Assembly: GCA_900539695.1 (NCBI GenBank)
Contig: UQDG01000025.1
Coordinates: forward strand, 1 to 33,512
Source: an uncultured Oscillospiraceae bacterium
GTDB taxonomy: Bacteria; Bacillota; Clostridia; Oscillospirales; Ruminococcaceae
Direction: 5' to 3'
Length of the DNA stretch: 33,512 nucleotides
The first letter of the stretch is position 1. Every line of letters begins with the position of its first letter. A program made the translations under genes and the position numbers. Under the pieces are notes generated by a model, which did not search any database, was not told the origin of the DNA, and saw nothing but the letters and a program-made list of their open reading frames with translations. Shown here in pieces: positions 8,081 to 15,601 of this stretch.

Positions 8081-8221
8081 ATGTTGAAGCTGCATACGTT
8101 AGCCGAGTGGATGTATGGTTTTCTGGAGCCTGCCCCGCCGTATGGCCTGCCGGAGGAAATGTATAATGACGTGATGCCGTCTGGCGTCCACCGTTATAAC
8201 CGTTATAATGACGGATTGTAA
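8081..8221 (+). CDS. 46-residue small protein of unknown function
   Basis: A short gene encoding MLKLHTLAEWMYGFLEPAPP and 26 further residues, ending in HRYNRYNDGL. Its support is unusually good for its size: a consensus promoter at 7951, a strong GGAAAGGAGAT site eight bases before the ATG, a stop at 8219-8221 and a 13-bp terminator at 8290. The peptide starts with a short amphipathic helix, then is rich in Pro, Tyr and Asn (PPYGLPEEMYNDVM, RYNRYN). No cysteine pair, no signal peptide and no double-glycine leader is seen. I do not recognise a family. The RYN-RYN repeat comes from the DNA repeat CCGTTATAA-CCGTTATAA. Confidence 0.6.
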   Translation: MLKLHTLAEWMYGFLEPAPPYGLPEEMYNDVMPSGVHRYNRYNDGL

Positions 8222-8289
8222 GGCAGCCTCTTAAAACACGGTCTCCCCCCCAAGGCCGCGGTGTAAGAAAAGACCTCCCAGCAAGCAAC

Positions 8290-8332
8290 CGCCCGGTGCC
8301 GACATGCAAATGTTCGGCACCGGGCGCTTTTT
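8290..8332 (+). terminator. Rho-independent terminator of the 46-codon gene
   Basis: CGCCCGGTGCCGA (8290-8302) pairs perfectly with TCGGCACCGGGCG (8314-8326), followed by CTTTTT. It closes a free-standing transcription unit that begins at 7951. Confidence 0.93.
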
Positions 8333-8342
8333 GTCGTTCCGC

Positions 8343-8371
8343 TTGCATTTTGGGCCTAAAGAGCGTATGAT
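8343..8371 (+). promoter_or_regulatory. Promoter of the glycosyltransferase-phosphatase pair
   Basis: TTGCAT (8343-8348), 17-bp spacer, TATGAT (8366-8371), directly after the preceding terminator and about 100 bases before the glycosyltransferase start. Confidence 0.65.
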
Positions 8372-8468
8372 ATATACTGTCCTTTTATGACCTGGCGCGG
8401 CAGTTTGCCGCAGCGGTGCACAAAAGCCTGCACTGCCCCCAGGCAAACCACACAAGGGGAGACTATTT

Positions 8469-9488
8469 ATGAAACTTATCACCTTTACCGTGCCGTGCTA
8501 CAATTCGGCCGCTTATATGGACCACTGCATCGAGACACTGCTGCCCGCCGGCGAGGAAGCCGAAATCATCTTGGTGGATGACGGCTCCAAGGATGACACC
8601 GGCAAGATCGCCGATGCCTACGCCGAAAAGTACCCCACCATCGTCCGCGTGATCCATCAGGAGAACGGCGGCCACGGCGAGGGTGTCAACCAGGGTATCC
8701 GCAACGCCACCGGCATGTACTTTAAGGTGGTCGATTCTGACGACTGGCTGGACGATGACGCCCTGGCCAAGGTTATGGACGTGCTGCGCGCCCAAGCTGC
8801 CGCCGAAAAGCCGGTCGATCTGGTCATGGCCAACTATGTGTACGAGCATGTGGCTGATAACACACGCAATATCGTGGATTATACCGGCATCCTGCCCGAG
8901 GGCCGCGTCTTTAAGTGGAGCGAGATCGGCCACTTTCCGCCGAACAAGAACATCCTGATGCACAGCGTCATCTACCGCACCGAGGTGCTGCGTAAGTCCG
9001 GCATGGTGCTGCCCAAGCACACCTTCTATGTGGATAACATCTTCGTCTACCAGCCTCTGCCCGAGGTCGAGACCATCTACTACCTCAACCTGGACCTCTA
9101 CCGCTACTTCATCGGCCGCGATGACCAGAGTGTCAACGAGAAGAACATGATCAAGCGCGTCGACCAGCAGCTGCGCGTCACCCGCATTATGATGGAGGCC
9201 GTGGATGTCTACGCCCTGCCTGTCACCCAGGACAAACTGCGGGCCTATATGCTCAACTATTTCTCGATGATGATGGCCATCTCCAGCATCTTCCTGACAC
9301 TGGACGGCAGCCCCGAAGCCATGGAAAAGCGCAAGCAGCTGTGGGCCGACCTGAAAGCCCATGATCCGCGCCTTTGCCGCCGCTGCCGCCTCTCGGTAGC
9401 CGAAGCCTGCAACCTGCCCGGCTGGCTGGGCTGCAAGCTCAGCATCGGCGGCTACCGCATTGCCCAGAAGCTGTTCAAGTTCAACTAA
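8469..9488 (+). CDS. Family 2 glycosyltransferase
   Basis: A 339-residue GT-A fold glycosyltransferase. The N-terminal domain has the family 2 pattern: FTVPCYNSAAYMDHCIETLL, the nucleotide-sugar-binding ILVDDGSKDDT, HQENGGHGEGVNQGI and the metal-binding SDDW (within VVDSDDWLDDD, near residue 93). There is no membrane segment, unlike polysaccharide synthases, so it is probably a cytosolic enzyme acting on a lipid-linked or wall-glycan acceptor; the substrate cannot be read from the sequence. The start has AAGGGGAGA eight bases upstream. The HAD phosphatase gene begins ten bases after its stop, so the pair forms an operon ending at the terminator at 10152. Confidence 0.9.
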   Translation: MKLITFTVPCYNSAAYMDHCIETLLPAGEEAEIILVDDGSKDDTGKIADAYAEKYPTIVRVIHQENGGHGEGVNQGIRNATGMYFKVVDSDDWLDDDALAKVMDVLRAQAAAEKPVDLVMANYVYEHVADNTRNIVDYTGILPEGRVFKWSEIGHFPPNKNILMHSVIYRTEVLRKSGMVLPKHTFYVDNIFVYQPLPEVETIYYLNLDLYRYFIGRDDQSVNEKNMIKRVDQQLRVTRIMMEAVDVYALPVTQDKLRAYMLNYFSMMMAISSIFLTLDGSPEAMEKRKQLWADLKAHDPRLCRRCRLSVAEACNLPGWLGCKLSIGGYRIAQKLFKFN

Positions 9489-9497
9489 GGGGTGCCC

Positions 9498-10148
9498 ATG
9501 CAGTATAAAACAATTCTATTTGATCTCGACGGCACCCTGACTGATTCCGCCCCCGGCATCCTCAACTCGGTGCGGTACGGCTGCCGCAGGATCGGCATCC
9601 CCGTGCCCGACGAAGCCACCCTGCGCCGCTTCCTCGGCCCGCCGCTGATCGATTCGTTCCACAATCTCTGCGGCTTGAACGATGCCGACACCGACCGCGC
9701 CGTGGCGGCCTTCCGGGAGTATTTCCCAGACAAGGGCCTGTTTGAGAATGAGGTCTACCCCGGCATCCCCGCGCTGCTGGCCGACCTGCACGCCCGCGGC
9801 TGCCAGCTGGTGCTGGCCACCAGCAAGCCCGAGGAGTACGCCCGCCGCATCATGGAGCATTTTGATCTGGCGCAGTACTTTACCGCCATCTGCGGTGCGA
9901 CTTTGGACGAGACCCGCACCGACAAGGCCGAGGTCATCGCCTACGCGCTGGACACCATCGGCCTGACCGATAAGACCGGCGTTGTCATGGTCGGTGACCG
10001 TGAGCACGATGTCATCGGCGCGAAGAAAAACGCCCTGCCCTGCATCGGCGCCCTCTACGGCTACGGCACCCGCGAAGAACTCCACTCTGCCGGTGCCGCC
10101 GCCATCGCGGATACCGTGGACGACCTGCATAAACTGCTGCTGGGATAA
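9498..10148 (+). CDS. HAD-superfamily hydrolase, phosphoglycolate phosphatase-like
   Basis: A 216-residue cytosolic phosphatase of HAD subfamily IA. Motif I is DLDGTLTD near the N terminus (nucleophile and acid aspartates), motif II is the ATSKP threonine/serine stretch, and motif IV is VGDREHDVIGAKK. A helical cap lies between motifs I and II. It resembles Gph/PpaX-type phosphatases, whose substrates include phosphoglycolate and small phosphates; the true substrate is not determined. A GTG six bases upstream (9492) is in frame, but the ATG at 9498 has AAGGGG at the right distance. The gene follows the glycosyltransferase by nine bases and is probably co-translated with it. Confidence 0.88.
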   Translation: MQYKTILFDLDGTLTDSAPGILNSVRYGCRRIGIPVPDEATLRRFLGPPLIDSFHNLCGLNDADTDRAVAAFREYFPDKGLFENEVYPGIPALLADLHARGCQLVLATSKPEEYARRIMEHFDLAQYFTAICGATLDETRTDKAEVIAYALDTIGLTDKTGVVMVGDREHDVIGAKKNALPCIGALYGYGTREELHSAGAAAIADTVDDLHKLLLG

Positions 10149-10151
10149 ATC

Positions 10152-10186
10152 AAATGGGAGACAGCCCGCGCTGTCTCCCATTTTTT
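10152..10186. terminator. Bidirectional terminator between the phosphatase and merR genes
   Basis: AAATGGGAGACAGC (10152-10165) pairs with GCTGTCTCCCATTT (10170-10183) with a CCGC loop. T runs lie on both strands, and the structure overlaps the stop codon of the convergent merR gene at 10185-10187. Confidence 0.92.
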
Positions 10187-11069
10187 ATTGGTCCCGATCG
10201 TTGTAGTAGAGATACCACCCGCGGAAGCCGTACCCGATGCCAAGAGCGCCCAGCACCAGCAGCATAGCCGCCTTGTCGGGCCAAAGCGGCATATTCCGGG
10301 TGCAGACCCAGACCACCGCCAATGCAAGGCATACAAGCACCGGCAGACCGTAGTGCAGAAATCTCTGCACCCGCAGCCGCTTCGGGTCGCCCTCTACCGC
10401 CAGCGCCGATGGATCGCACACCTCACACCGCACCCGCAGTATCGGGATATTGCGCACATGGCTCGAATACCGCACGGCCCTGTACTCAATGCCGTCAAGC
10501 ATAAAATGCGGGGTCATGCTCTCCCGGGTCATGTTCACATCCACGCCGTTTTCGTCTGCCCAAGCCAGCAGTGCCGCCGTAAATTCCTGCGGGGTTGCAA
10601 TGGCGGTGTCCGGCGTAAAGGTAAACTGCCGCTTATGCTCGGCAGCCGCCATTTTCCGGTAGTCCTGCACCCAGCCGGTAAACCAGCCGCCCGCCTGGGC
10701 AGGGGAGTCCATCCGAGCCAGGCAGTCGTCCACATCCAGCTCTGCCGCCGTTCGGTCGCCGGCGGCCAGCTCCGTGCAGAAGGCTGCGGCCGCTGCCAGC
10801 TTTTGCTGCTCGGCCTCCAGCTGTCGGCGCTGGCGTTCAGCAGCCTCGGTCAGCGGCAGTGTACCGCTCAGTACCGCGCGGATATCCTCCACTGGCATAT
10901 CCAGTGTGCGCAGCACGCGAATCAGTTTCAACGTCCGCACATCGGCATCCGTATAGATACGGTAGTCGTTCTCTGGGTTGCGTGCCGGGGTCAGCAACCC
11001 CGCCTGCTCATAGTAGCGAATGTTCCGCGCCGATACGCCCGACGCATCCGCTGTCTGCTTGATGTTCAT
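10185..11069 (-). CDS. MerR-family regulator with two C-terminal membrane helices
   Basis: A 294-residue protein. The N-terminal winged helix is typical of MerR (IKQTADASGVSARNIRYYEQ, then GLLTPARNPENDYRIYTDAD), followed by the dimerisation helix (about residues 75-105). The rest is unusual: a soluble segment with FMLDGIEYRAVRYSSHVRNI and a Cys-x-x-Cys-like RCEVCD (about 214-219), then two membrane helices at about 237-256 and 266-284. MerR proteins normally end in a soluble ligand-binding domain, so this one is probably tethered to the membrane. The start has GGAAAGGAG nine bases upstream. A MerR-type promoter with a 19-bp spacer lies directly upstream. The ABC exporter genes are upstream in the same direction but appear to be a separate unit. 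Confidence 0.88.
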   Translation of the reverse strand: MNIKQTADASGVSARNIRYYEQAGLLTPARNPENDYRIYTDADVRTLKLIRVLRTLDMPVEDIRAVLSGTLPLTEAAERQRRQLEAEQQKLAAAAAFCTELAAGDRTAAELDVDDCLARMDSPAQAGGWFTGWVQDYRKMAAAEHKRQFTFTPDTAIATPQEFTAALLAWADENGVDVNMTRESMTPHFMLDGIEYRAVRYSSHVRNIPILRVRCEVCDPSALAVEGDPKRLRVQRFLHYGLPVLVCLALAVVWVCTRNMPLWPDKAAMLLVLGALGIGYGFRGWYLYYNDRDQ

Positions 11070-11092
11070 AACATCACGCTCCTTTCCCGGTT

Positions 11093-11123
11093 ATCGTACA
11101 CCCTGCACCCACTGGAAGGTCAA
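11093..11123 (-). promoter_or_regulatory. MerR-type promoter with 19-bp spacer, probably autoregulated
   Basis: Read on the minus strand: TTGACC (11123-11118), a 19-bp spacer, then TACGAT (11098-11093). The spacer contains a partial dyad with ACCxTxCA and TGxAxGGT arms. An over-long spacer with an operator between the hexamers is the hallmark of MerR-activated promoters, and the first gene downstream is the merR gene itself. Confidence 0.72.
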
Positions 11124-11149
11124 GGCTTTTCCTGAAAATAAGCGACAAC

Positions 11150-12790
11150 TTATAATATTTTGATTTCTACAGTTCGCCCGCCCAGGTTCTCATAAATTCT
11201 GTGGGACACTGACAGTACCGTGCGACCCTCGGACGCCCGCCGCAGGGCCTCCAGCACGCGGGCTTCGGTTTCGGCGTCCAGGTTGGCGGTGATCTCGTCC
11301 AGCAGCAGCACAGCGGGGTCCGCCGCGGCGGCGCGGGCGATGGACAACAGCTGCCACTCGCCCTGAGAAAACATCCCTTCACTGCACGGGGTGTCGTAGC
11401 CGTCGGGCAGCGCTTCGATGGCCCCGTCAATGCCCGCCAGCTGGGCCGCATGTTTGGCCATCTCGGCGGTGATCTGCGGATCGCCCAGTGTGATCTGGTC
11501 CAGCACGGTGCCGGGCACGCGGGCAAAATGCTGCTCCACACAGCTGATGCAGGTGCGGCGCTCCCGGTCGGTGATGTCCGCCACCGGTACGCCGCCAATG
11601 GTGACGGTGCCGCTTTCGGCCGGGTACAGCCCCAGCAGCAGCTTGAACACGGTACTCTTGCCCGCGCCGGTGCGGCCGATCAGCGTGACCTGTTCGCCCT
11701 GTTTCACGGTCATCGAGAAGTCATTCAGCACATGTTTCTCGCCGTAGCCAAAGGTGACGTGGGAAAGTTCCACATCGCCCCGGGCCGCCCTGGTACGCTG
11801 TGCGGAAATTTCCCGTTCCGGCTGGGCCAAAAACGCATCAATGCGTTTCACGCCCGCCATGGCAGACTGGATGGTCTGAACCTCCATGCCCAGGCTTTCA
11901 ATGGGGGCGAAAATGCGCGATATGTAGTTGATAACGGCTACCGAGGTGCCGACGGACATGCCGAACAGCTCCAGCGCCACCGCGTTGCCCGAGGCCGACA
12001 GCAGCATAACGATGCCCACCACCACGGCGTTCAGCAGCAGCACAACGGGGGAGTAGACGGCATCGTAAAAGTTAGTGCGCTCCATGGCGGCGTAGCCCGC
12101 GCCGATGCACCGGTCGTAGCGGCGCTCCATGTACTGCTCCATGCCCAGCGCGCGGATGGTGCGGATGTTGTGCAGCGTCTCGGGCACCTGGCCGGAGACG
12201 GCAGCCACAGCCCGGCGGTTGTCCAGCTGAGCGGCCAGCATGCGGCGCTGTACACGGCGGGTAAACGCCGCGAACAGCGGCAGTGCCAGCAGTAAAATCA
12301 GCGCCAGACCGGGATTCTTCGCGGCGATGACCGCCACAATGGAAAAGATGCGGCAGGCGTCCGCCACCATGCTGATGATGCCGGAGGTGAACAGCGCCTC
12401 CACCGTGTCCACATCGCCGGAGAACCGCGCGGCCACCTCGCCGGGGTTCTGGTCCACCAGCGTGCGTGCAGGCAGCTGCGTCAATTTGTGGGACATCTCG
12501 GACCGCAGCGCGTGGGTCATCTTTTGCCCAAACAGCACCAGCAGACTTTCCTGCGCCGAGGACAGCACCCCCTCCAGCGCCAGGCTGGCAAAGTAGATAA
12601 GCACCGCCCAGATCGTCAGCGGCAGGCCCGCCGCCAGCCCATCAATGATGCGTGCCAGCAGCAGCGGCGGCAGCAGCGAGGTGATAACTGACGCCGCCAC
12701 GCATAAAAGTGTGCCAATAGTCAGCGGGTAGTGTGCCCGGGCCGCCATGCGGAGGGCTGCAAACACGCCGCTTTTATTGTTCGTTTTCAT
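11150..12790 (-). CDS. ABC exporter half-transporter, catalytic-site subunit
   Basis: A 546-residue fused permease-ATPase (type IV exporter). Six membrane helices occupy about residues 20-310. The ATPase domain has Walker A GRTGAGKS (372-379), Q-loop Gln420, a degenerate signature FSQGE (474-478, normally LSGGQ), Walker B LLLDE with catalytic Glu499, and the switch His530. A good Walker B glutamate combined with a poor signature is the pattern of one half of heterodimeric exporters such as BmrCD, LmrCD and TM287/288. The start at 12790 (MKTNNKSG) is chosen for AGGAGGG seven bases before it; the open frame extends further upstream. It overlaps the end of the partner gene by 17 bases. Likely substrate: drugs or amphiphilic molecules, unproven. 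Confidence 0.92.
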   Translation of the reverse strand: MKTNNKSGVFAALRMAARAHYPLTIGTLLCVAASVITSLLPPLLLARIIDGLAAGLPLTIWAVLIYFASLALEGVLSSAQESLLVLFGQKMTHALRSEMSHKLTQLPARTLVDQNPGEVAARFSGDVDTVEALFTSGIISMVADACRIFSIVAVIAAKNPGLALILLLALPLFAAFTRRVQRRMLAAQLDNRRAVAAVSGQVPETLHNIRTIRALGMEQYMERRYDRCIGAGYAAMERTNFYDAVYSPVVLLLNAVVVGIVMLLSASGNAVALELFGMSVGTSVAVINYISRIFAPIESLGMEVQTIQSAMAGVKRIDAFLAQPEREISAQRTRAARGDVELSHVTFGYGEKHVLNDFSMTVKQGEQVTLIGRTGAGKSTVFKLLLGLYPAESGTVTIGGVPVADITDRERRTCISCVEQHFARVPGTVLDQITLGDPQITAEMAKHAAQLAGIDGAIEALPDGYDTPCSEGMFSQGEWQLLSIARAAAADPAVLLLDEITANLDAETEARVLEALRRASEGRTVLSVSHRIYENLGGRTVEIKIL

Positions 12791-14516
12791 GCTGCTGCCC
12801 TCCTGTCTGGCTTTCGTACAGCTGGCGGTAGGCCGGTACCGCCGCCAGCAGTTCCTCGTGGGTGCCCACGGTGGTCTTGCCATCCTCCATAAAAATTACA
12901 CGCTGCGTCTGGGGAAAATGGTACAGCCGGTGGGAGATGAGAAAGACGACCTTATCCTTGGCGTACTCCTGCAGGTTAACAAACACGGTATCCTCGGTGC
13001 TGCGGTCCAGCGCCGAGAATGGGTCGTCCAGTACCAGCACCGGCCGGGGATGCGCCAGCGTGCGGGCCAGCGCCAGCCGCTGGGCCTGCCCGCCGGAAAG
13101 CCGTGTGCCGCTGGGACCGATCACGGTGTCCACACCGTTCTCCATGGCCTGCACTTCGTCTTTCAGCGCCACAGCAGCCAACCAGGGCATCGGGTCCTGC
13201 TTGCTGCCGCACAGCACGTTGTTCTGCACGGTGTCGGCGCTCAGCTCCGGGTCATGCCCCAGGTAGCCGACGGTGGATGCAATTTCCCGCGGCGTCAGCG
13301 CAGAGAATTCTTTGCCGCCGAACCGGGCCGAGCCGCCATAGGAAGCTTCACACAAAAATACACGCCCCAAAGTGGATTTTCCGCAGGCCACCGGCCCCGT
13401 AATGCCGATGATCTCCCCCGGGTGGGCTGTCAGATCCAGCCCCGCAAAAATCGGCTCCTCGGTATACCCAAAGGACAGATCCTCTAGCGTCACATCGGCT
13501 GGGACGGGCACAACCAGCTCGTCCAGCGCCTCCGGCAGTTTCATCAGCGGTTTGATGCGCTTCCAGGAGACTTCGGCTTTCTGCACCGCGTTGAACAGCT
13601 TCGCTGCTTTCGACGATTTTACCGTCAGCTTGGTAAAGCAGGAGAGGAACGTAGTAAACGCCGCAATGTCCCAGGCCTGCCAACCGGTGCCCAGCACGTT
13701 TTTGGCACCGAACCACAAAATGAACAGCACGCCCGCTTCGGACACCGCCAGATACAGCGGCGGCAGGGCCGATTGCCACACGTTGCTGTGCACGGCGGTC
13801 TTTTCGTAGGTGGCCAGCACGTCCTCGTACCGGGCCTCGCGGGCGGTCTCGCAGCCGTAAATGCGGTAGGTGGCGGCGTTCTGGGCACGGTCCAGCGTGG
13901 CGGCGCTTAACGCACCGGCGGCCTTTTTGCAGGCGGCGCCTTCGCGCTGCACCGGCTTTTTCATCCACGCCGCGCATAGGTAGGAGACCGGTGTAAACAG
14001 CAAACTCAACAGCGCCAGCCGCCAATCATACACCAGCAGCATCACGATGTAACCTACCAGCGCTACGCCGGTATCAAAAATTTCGGTGGTGAATTTTCGC
14101 ATGCCCTCCACGCAGTCGTCCACGTCAGAGATGGCCTTGGTCATCAGCTCGCCCGCACCCTCTTTTTCCAGCGCGGCGCGGCTCTGGCGCACCAGGTTGG
14201 CGTACAGAATGCCCTTCATCCGGCGGTTGATGTTATTGGCAAAGCGGCGCACGTAAAAGCGCTTGATGAACCGCGCCGCCTGCACCACCAGCGTAACCAG
14301 CACATAGGTCAGCACCAGTATGGCCATGGCCGCGGCGGTGGCGCTGCCGTCCAAAATATCGGCCAGGCATTGGGCCAGCTGCCCCTCAAACCAGGGCGTG
14401 GCCAGCAGACCGATGTTGTAGATCAGGCCCGAAACGGTGACCAGCGCCAGCGGCAGCCATTCGATGCGGAAGTAGGCGCCGATGTGGTCCGGGCGGAAGT
14501 TCTTGTCATTCTGCAT
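12774..14516 (-). CDS. ABC exporter half-transporter, degenerate-site subunit
   Basis: A 580-residue fused permease-ATPase and the obvious partner of the downstream gene. Membrane domain about residues 15-300. ATPase domain: Walker A GPVACGKS (374-381), canonical signature LSGGQ (473-477), Walker B VLVLDD where the catalytic Glu is replaced by Asp498, His421 in place of the usual Q-loop Gln, and switch His529. These changes are the complement of those in the partner: combined, one ATP site would be intact and one degenerate. The start (MQNDKNF) lies inside the last codons of the marR gene (11-base overlap), so translation is probably coupled; a longer frame upstream lies out of frame within marR and is not used. 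Confidence 0.92.
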   Translation of the reverse strand: MQNDKNFRPDHIGAYFRIEWLPLALVTVSGLIYNIGLLATPWFEGQLAQCLADILDGSATAAAMAILVLTYVLVTLVVQAARFIKRFYVRRFANNINRRMKGILYANLVRQSRAALEKEGAGELMTKAISDVDDCVEGMRKFTTEIFDTGVALVGYIVMLLVYDWRLALLSLLFTPVSYLCAAWMKKPVQREGAACKKAAGALSAATLDRAQNAATYRIYGCETAREARYEDVLATYEKTAVHSNVWQSALPPLYLAVSEAGVLFILWFGAKNVLGTGWQAWDIAAFTTFLSCFTKLTVKSSKAAKLFNAVQKAEVSWKRIKPLMKLPEALDELVVPVPADVTLEDLSFGYTEEPIFAGLDLTAHPGEIIGITGPVACGKSTLGRVFLCEASYGGSARFGGKEFSALTPREIASTVGYLGHDPELSADTVQNNVLCGSKQDPMPWLAAVALKDEVQAMENGVDTVIGPSGTRLSGGQAQRLALARTLAHPRPVLVLDDPFSALDRSTEDTVFVNLQEYAKDKVVFLISHRLYHFPQTQRVIFMEDGKTTVGTHEELLAAVPAYRQLYESQTGGQQHENEQ

Positions 14517-14982
14517 GTTCCGCTTCGCCCTCTGTGGCTTGTTTAAAGTGCGGGAACCCCGCACGGCTTTCGGTCTTGGAGGCCGTGTACAGCTTGTGCA
14601 GCGTAGCCGCAAAGGCGGCGGCCTCGTCGGCGGGCAGGGCACTGGTCAGGTACTCGTAAAATTCGGCCTCGATCTCCGCCTTGGAAGATTTCAGGCTTTC
14701 GGCTTTCTCGGTGGGGTACAAAAGCTGGCTGCGGCGGTCATTGGGGCTGGCTTTGCGCACCAAATAGCCTTTCGCTTCCAGGTTTTTGGTGCGCCGGGCG
14801 ATGGCCGCCTTGTCGGCGTGCAGCAGCTCGGCCAGCGCCGCCTGGGTACAGCCGGGGTGATGGCGCAGCGCGTGGATCAGGTCGATCTCCGCCGTGCCAA
14901 CGCCCTTTTCCCGCAGGGTAAGCAGTACCAGCTTCTCTGCCTCGCGGGCAATTTTGGTAATTTTGCGTTCGGTAATATCCAT
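14506..14982 (-). CDS. MarR-family transcriptional regulator of the ABC exporter
   Basis: A 158-residue winged-helix regulator (MDITERKITKIAREAEKL...). The DNA-binding segment reads IDLIHALRHHPGCTQAALAE, then DKAAIARRTKNLEAKGYLVRK, and the wing has the MarR hallmark SPNDRRSQLLYPTEKA. It dimerises through terminal helices. The ATG at 14982 is preferred because GGAGG lies five bases upstream; an ATG at 15015 is also open but poorly placed. The gene is first in a three-gene operon with the two overlapping exporter genes, the classic design of a repressor controlling its own efflux pump. A perfect dyad lies between the promoter and the start and is the probable operator. Confidence 0.9.
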   Translation of the reverse strand: MDITERKITKIAREAEKLVLLTLREKGVGTAEIDLIHALRHHPGCTQAALAELLHADKAAIARRTKNLEAKGYLVRKASPNDRRSQLLYPTEKAESLKSSKAEIEAEFYEYLTSALPADEAAAFAATLHKLYTASKTESRAGFPHFKQATEGEAEHAE

Positions 14983-15019
14983 AGCCGCCTCCGTATCCGG
15001 GCAAACTGGTTGCACCTAC

Positions 15020-15039
15020 ATCGTTGTACATACAACAAT
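15020..15039. promoter_or_regulatory. Probable MarR operator
   Basis: A dyad with perfect core GTTGTA-CA-TACAAC (15023-15036), extended to 20 bp with one mismatch per arm. It overlaps the end of the -10 box and the expected transcription start of the marR operon, so binding would block initiation. Confidence 0.7.
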
Positions 15040-15065
15040 TATAGCCTGCTTTCCGCCTTTGTCAA
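15038..15065 (-). promoter_or_regulatory. Consensus promoter of the marR-ABC exporter operon
   Basis: Minus strand: perfect TTGACA (15065-15060), 16-bp spacer, perfect TATAAT (15043-15038). Such a strong promoter fits one that is held off by a repressor. Confidence 0.87.
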
Positions 15066-15136
15066 CAAAAGCAGAAAATTTATCCCCGCCGCGCAGTACA
15101 AAAAACAAAATAGGCATACCCAACCGTCCCATTTTG

Positions 15137-15145
15137 TGCTATACT
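15137..15145 (+). promoter_or_regulatory. Extended -10 promoter of the 15181 gene and cca operon
   Basis: TGcTATACT with no recognisable -35 box. It lies 36 bases before the start of the hypothetical gene; a second AT-rich TATATTATG stretch follows. AGGAA and TTCCT around the ribosome binding site (15165-15177) could form a small hairpin over it. Confidence 0.45.
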
Positions 15146-15180
15146 TATTTTATATTATGGTTTAAGGAAGGGTTCCTGTT

Positions 15181-15567
15181 ATGTATCAGATGGGTGACAG
15201 TAAATTGGAAGTCCGCGAACTGCTGGTCAAGGCGTTCGCCAGTGCGTGGGAGGCCGGAGATAAAACGGTCGACCGCGATACGTATATCAATAGCAGCATC
15301 AACGTGATCGACTCTCTGCAGGTCGGCCCCGAGATGATTTATGGCGAGGAAGGCCAGGGCCTGCTGGAGGGCGAGCTGGACCACCTGCCCGACCTGCTGC
15401 GCGCCGACGGCGCCTGGGTCTACTACGAGGTCCCGGCCGAGAACTTCTTCATCCTGACCTGGATGATCGACGCCGACAAGGCCGCCGAGAAGGTCGCTTC
15501 GCTGAAAGATGAGGAAGGCAGCCTGGCCTGCATCGTTGATCTTTCGCAGGAGTGGCACCGCGCCTAA
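15181..15567 (+). CDS. Conserved-looking cytosolic protein of unknown function
   Basis: A 128-residue acidic soluble protein that I do not recognise. It starts MYQMGDSKLEVRELLVKAFA, and has no membrane segment, signal peptide or metal motif. A likely alpha-beta arrangement is seen: N-terminal helices (KLEVRELLVKAFASAWEAG), a central strand region (GAWVYYEVPAENFFILTWMI) and a helix (DADKAAEKVASLKDEEG) ending in a short strand (SLACIVDLSQEW). A ribosome binding site AAGGAAGGG precedes the ATG. Its GC-rich codon use matches the neighbours, so it is a resident gene. It is followed 34 bp later by cca and may be the first gene of a cca-acpS operon. Confidence 0.75.
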   Translation: MYQMGDSKLEVRELLVKAFASAWEAGDKTVDRDTYINSSINVIDSLQVGPEMIYGEEGQGLLEGELDHLPDLLRADGAWVYYEVPAENFFILTWMIDADKAAEKVASLKDEEGSLACIVDLSQEWHRA

Positions 15568-15601
15568 TACACCACCAAACCAGGGAAAGGGGGACAGCAC
15601 C

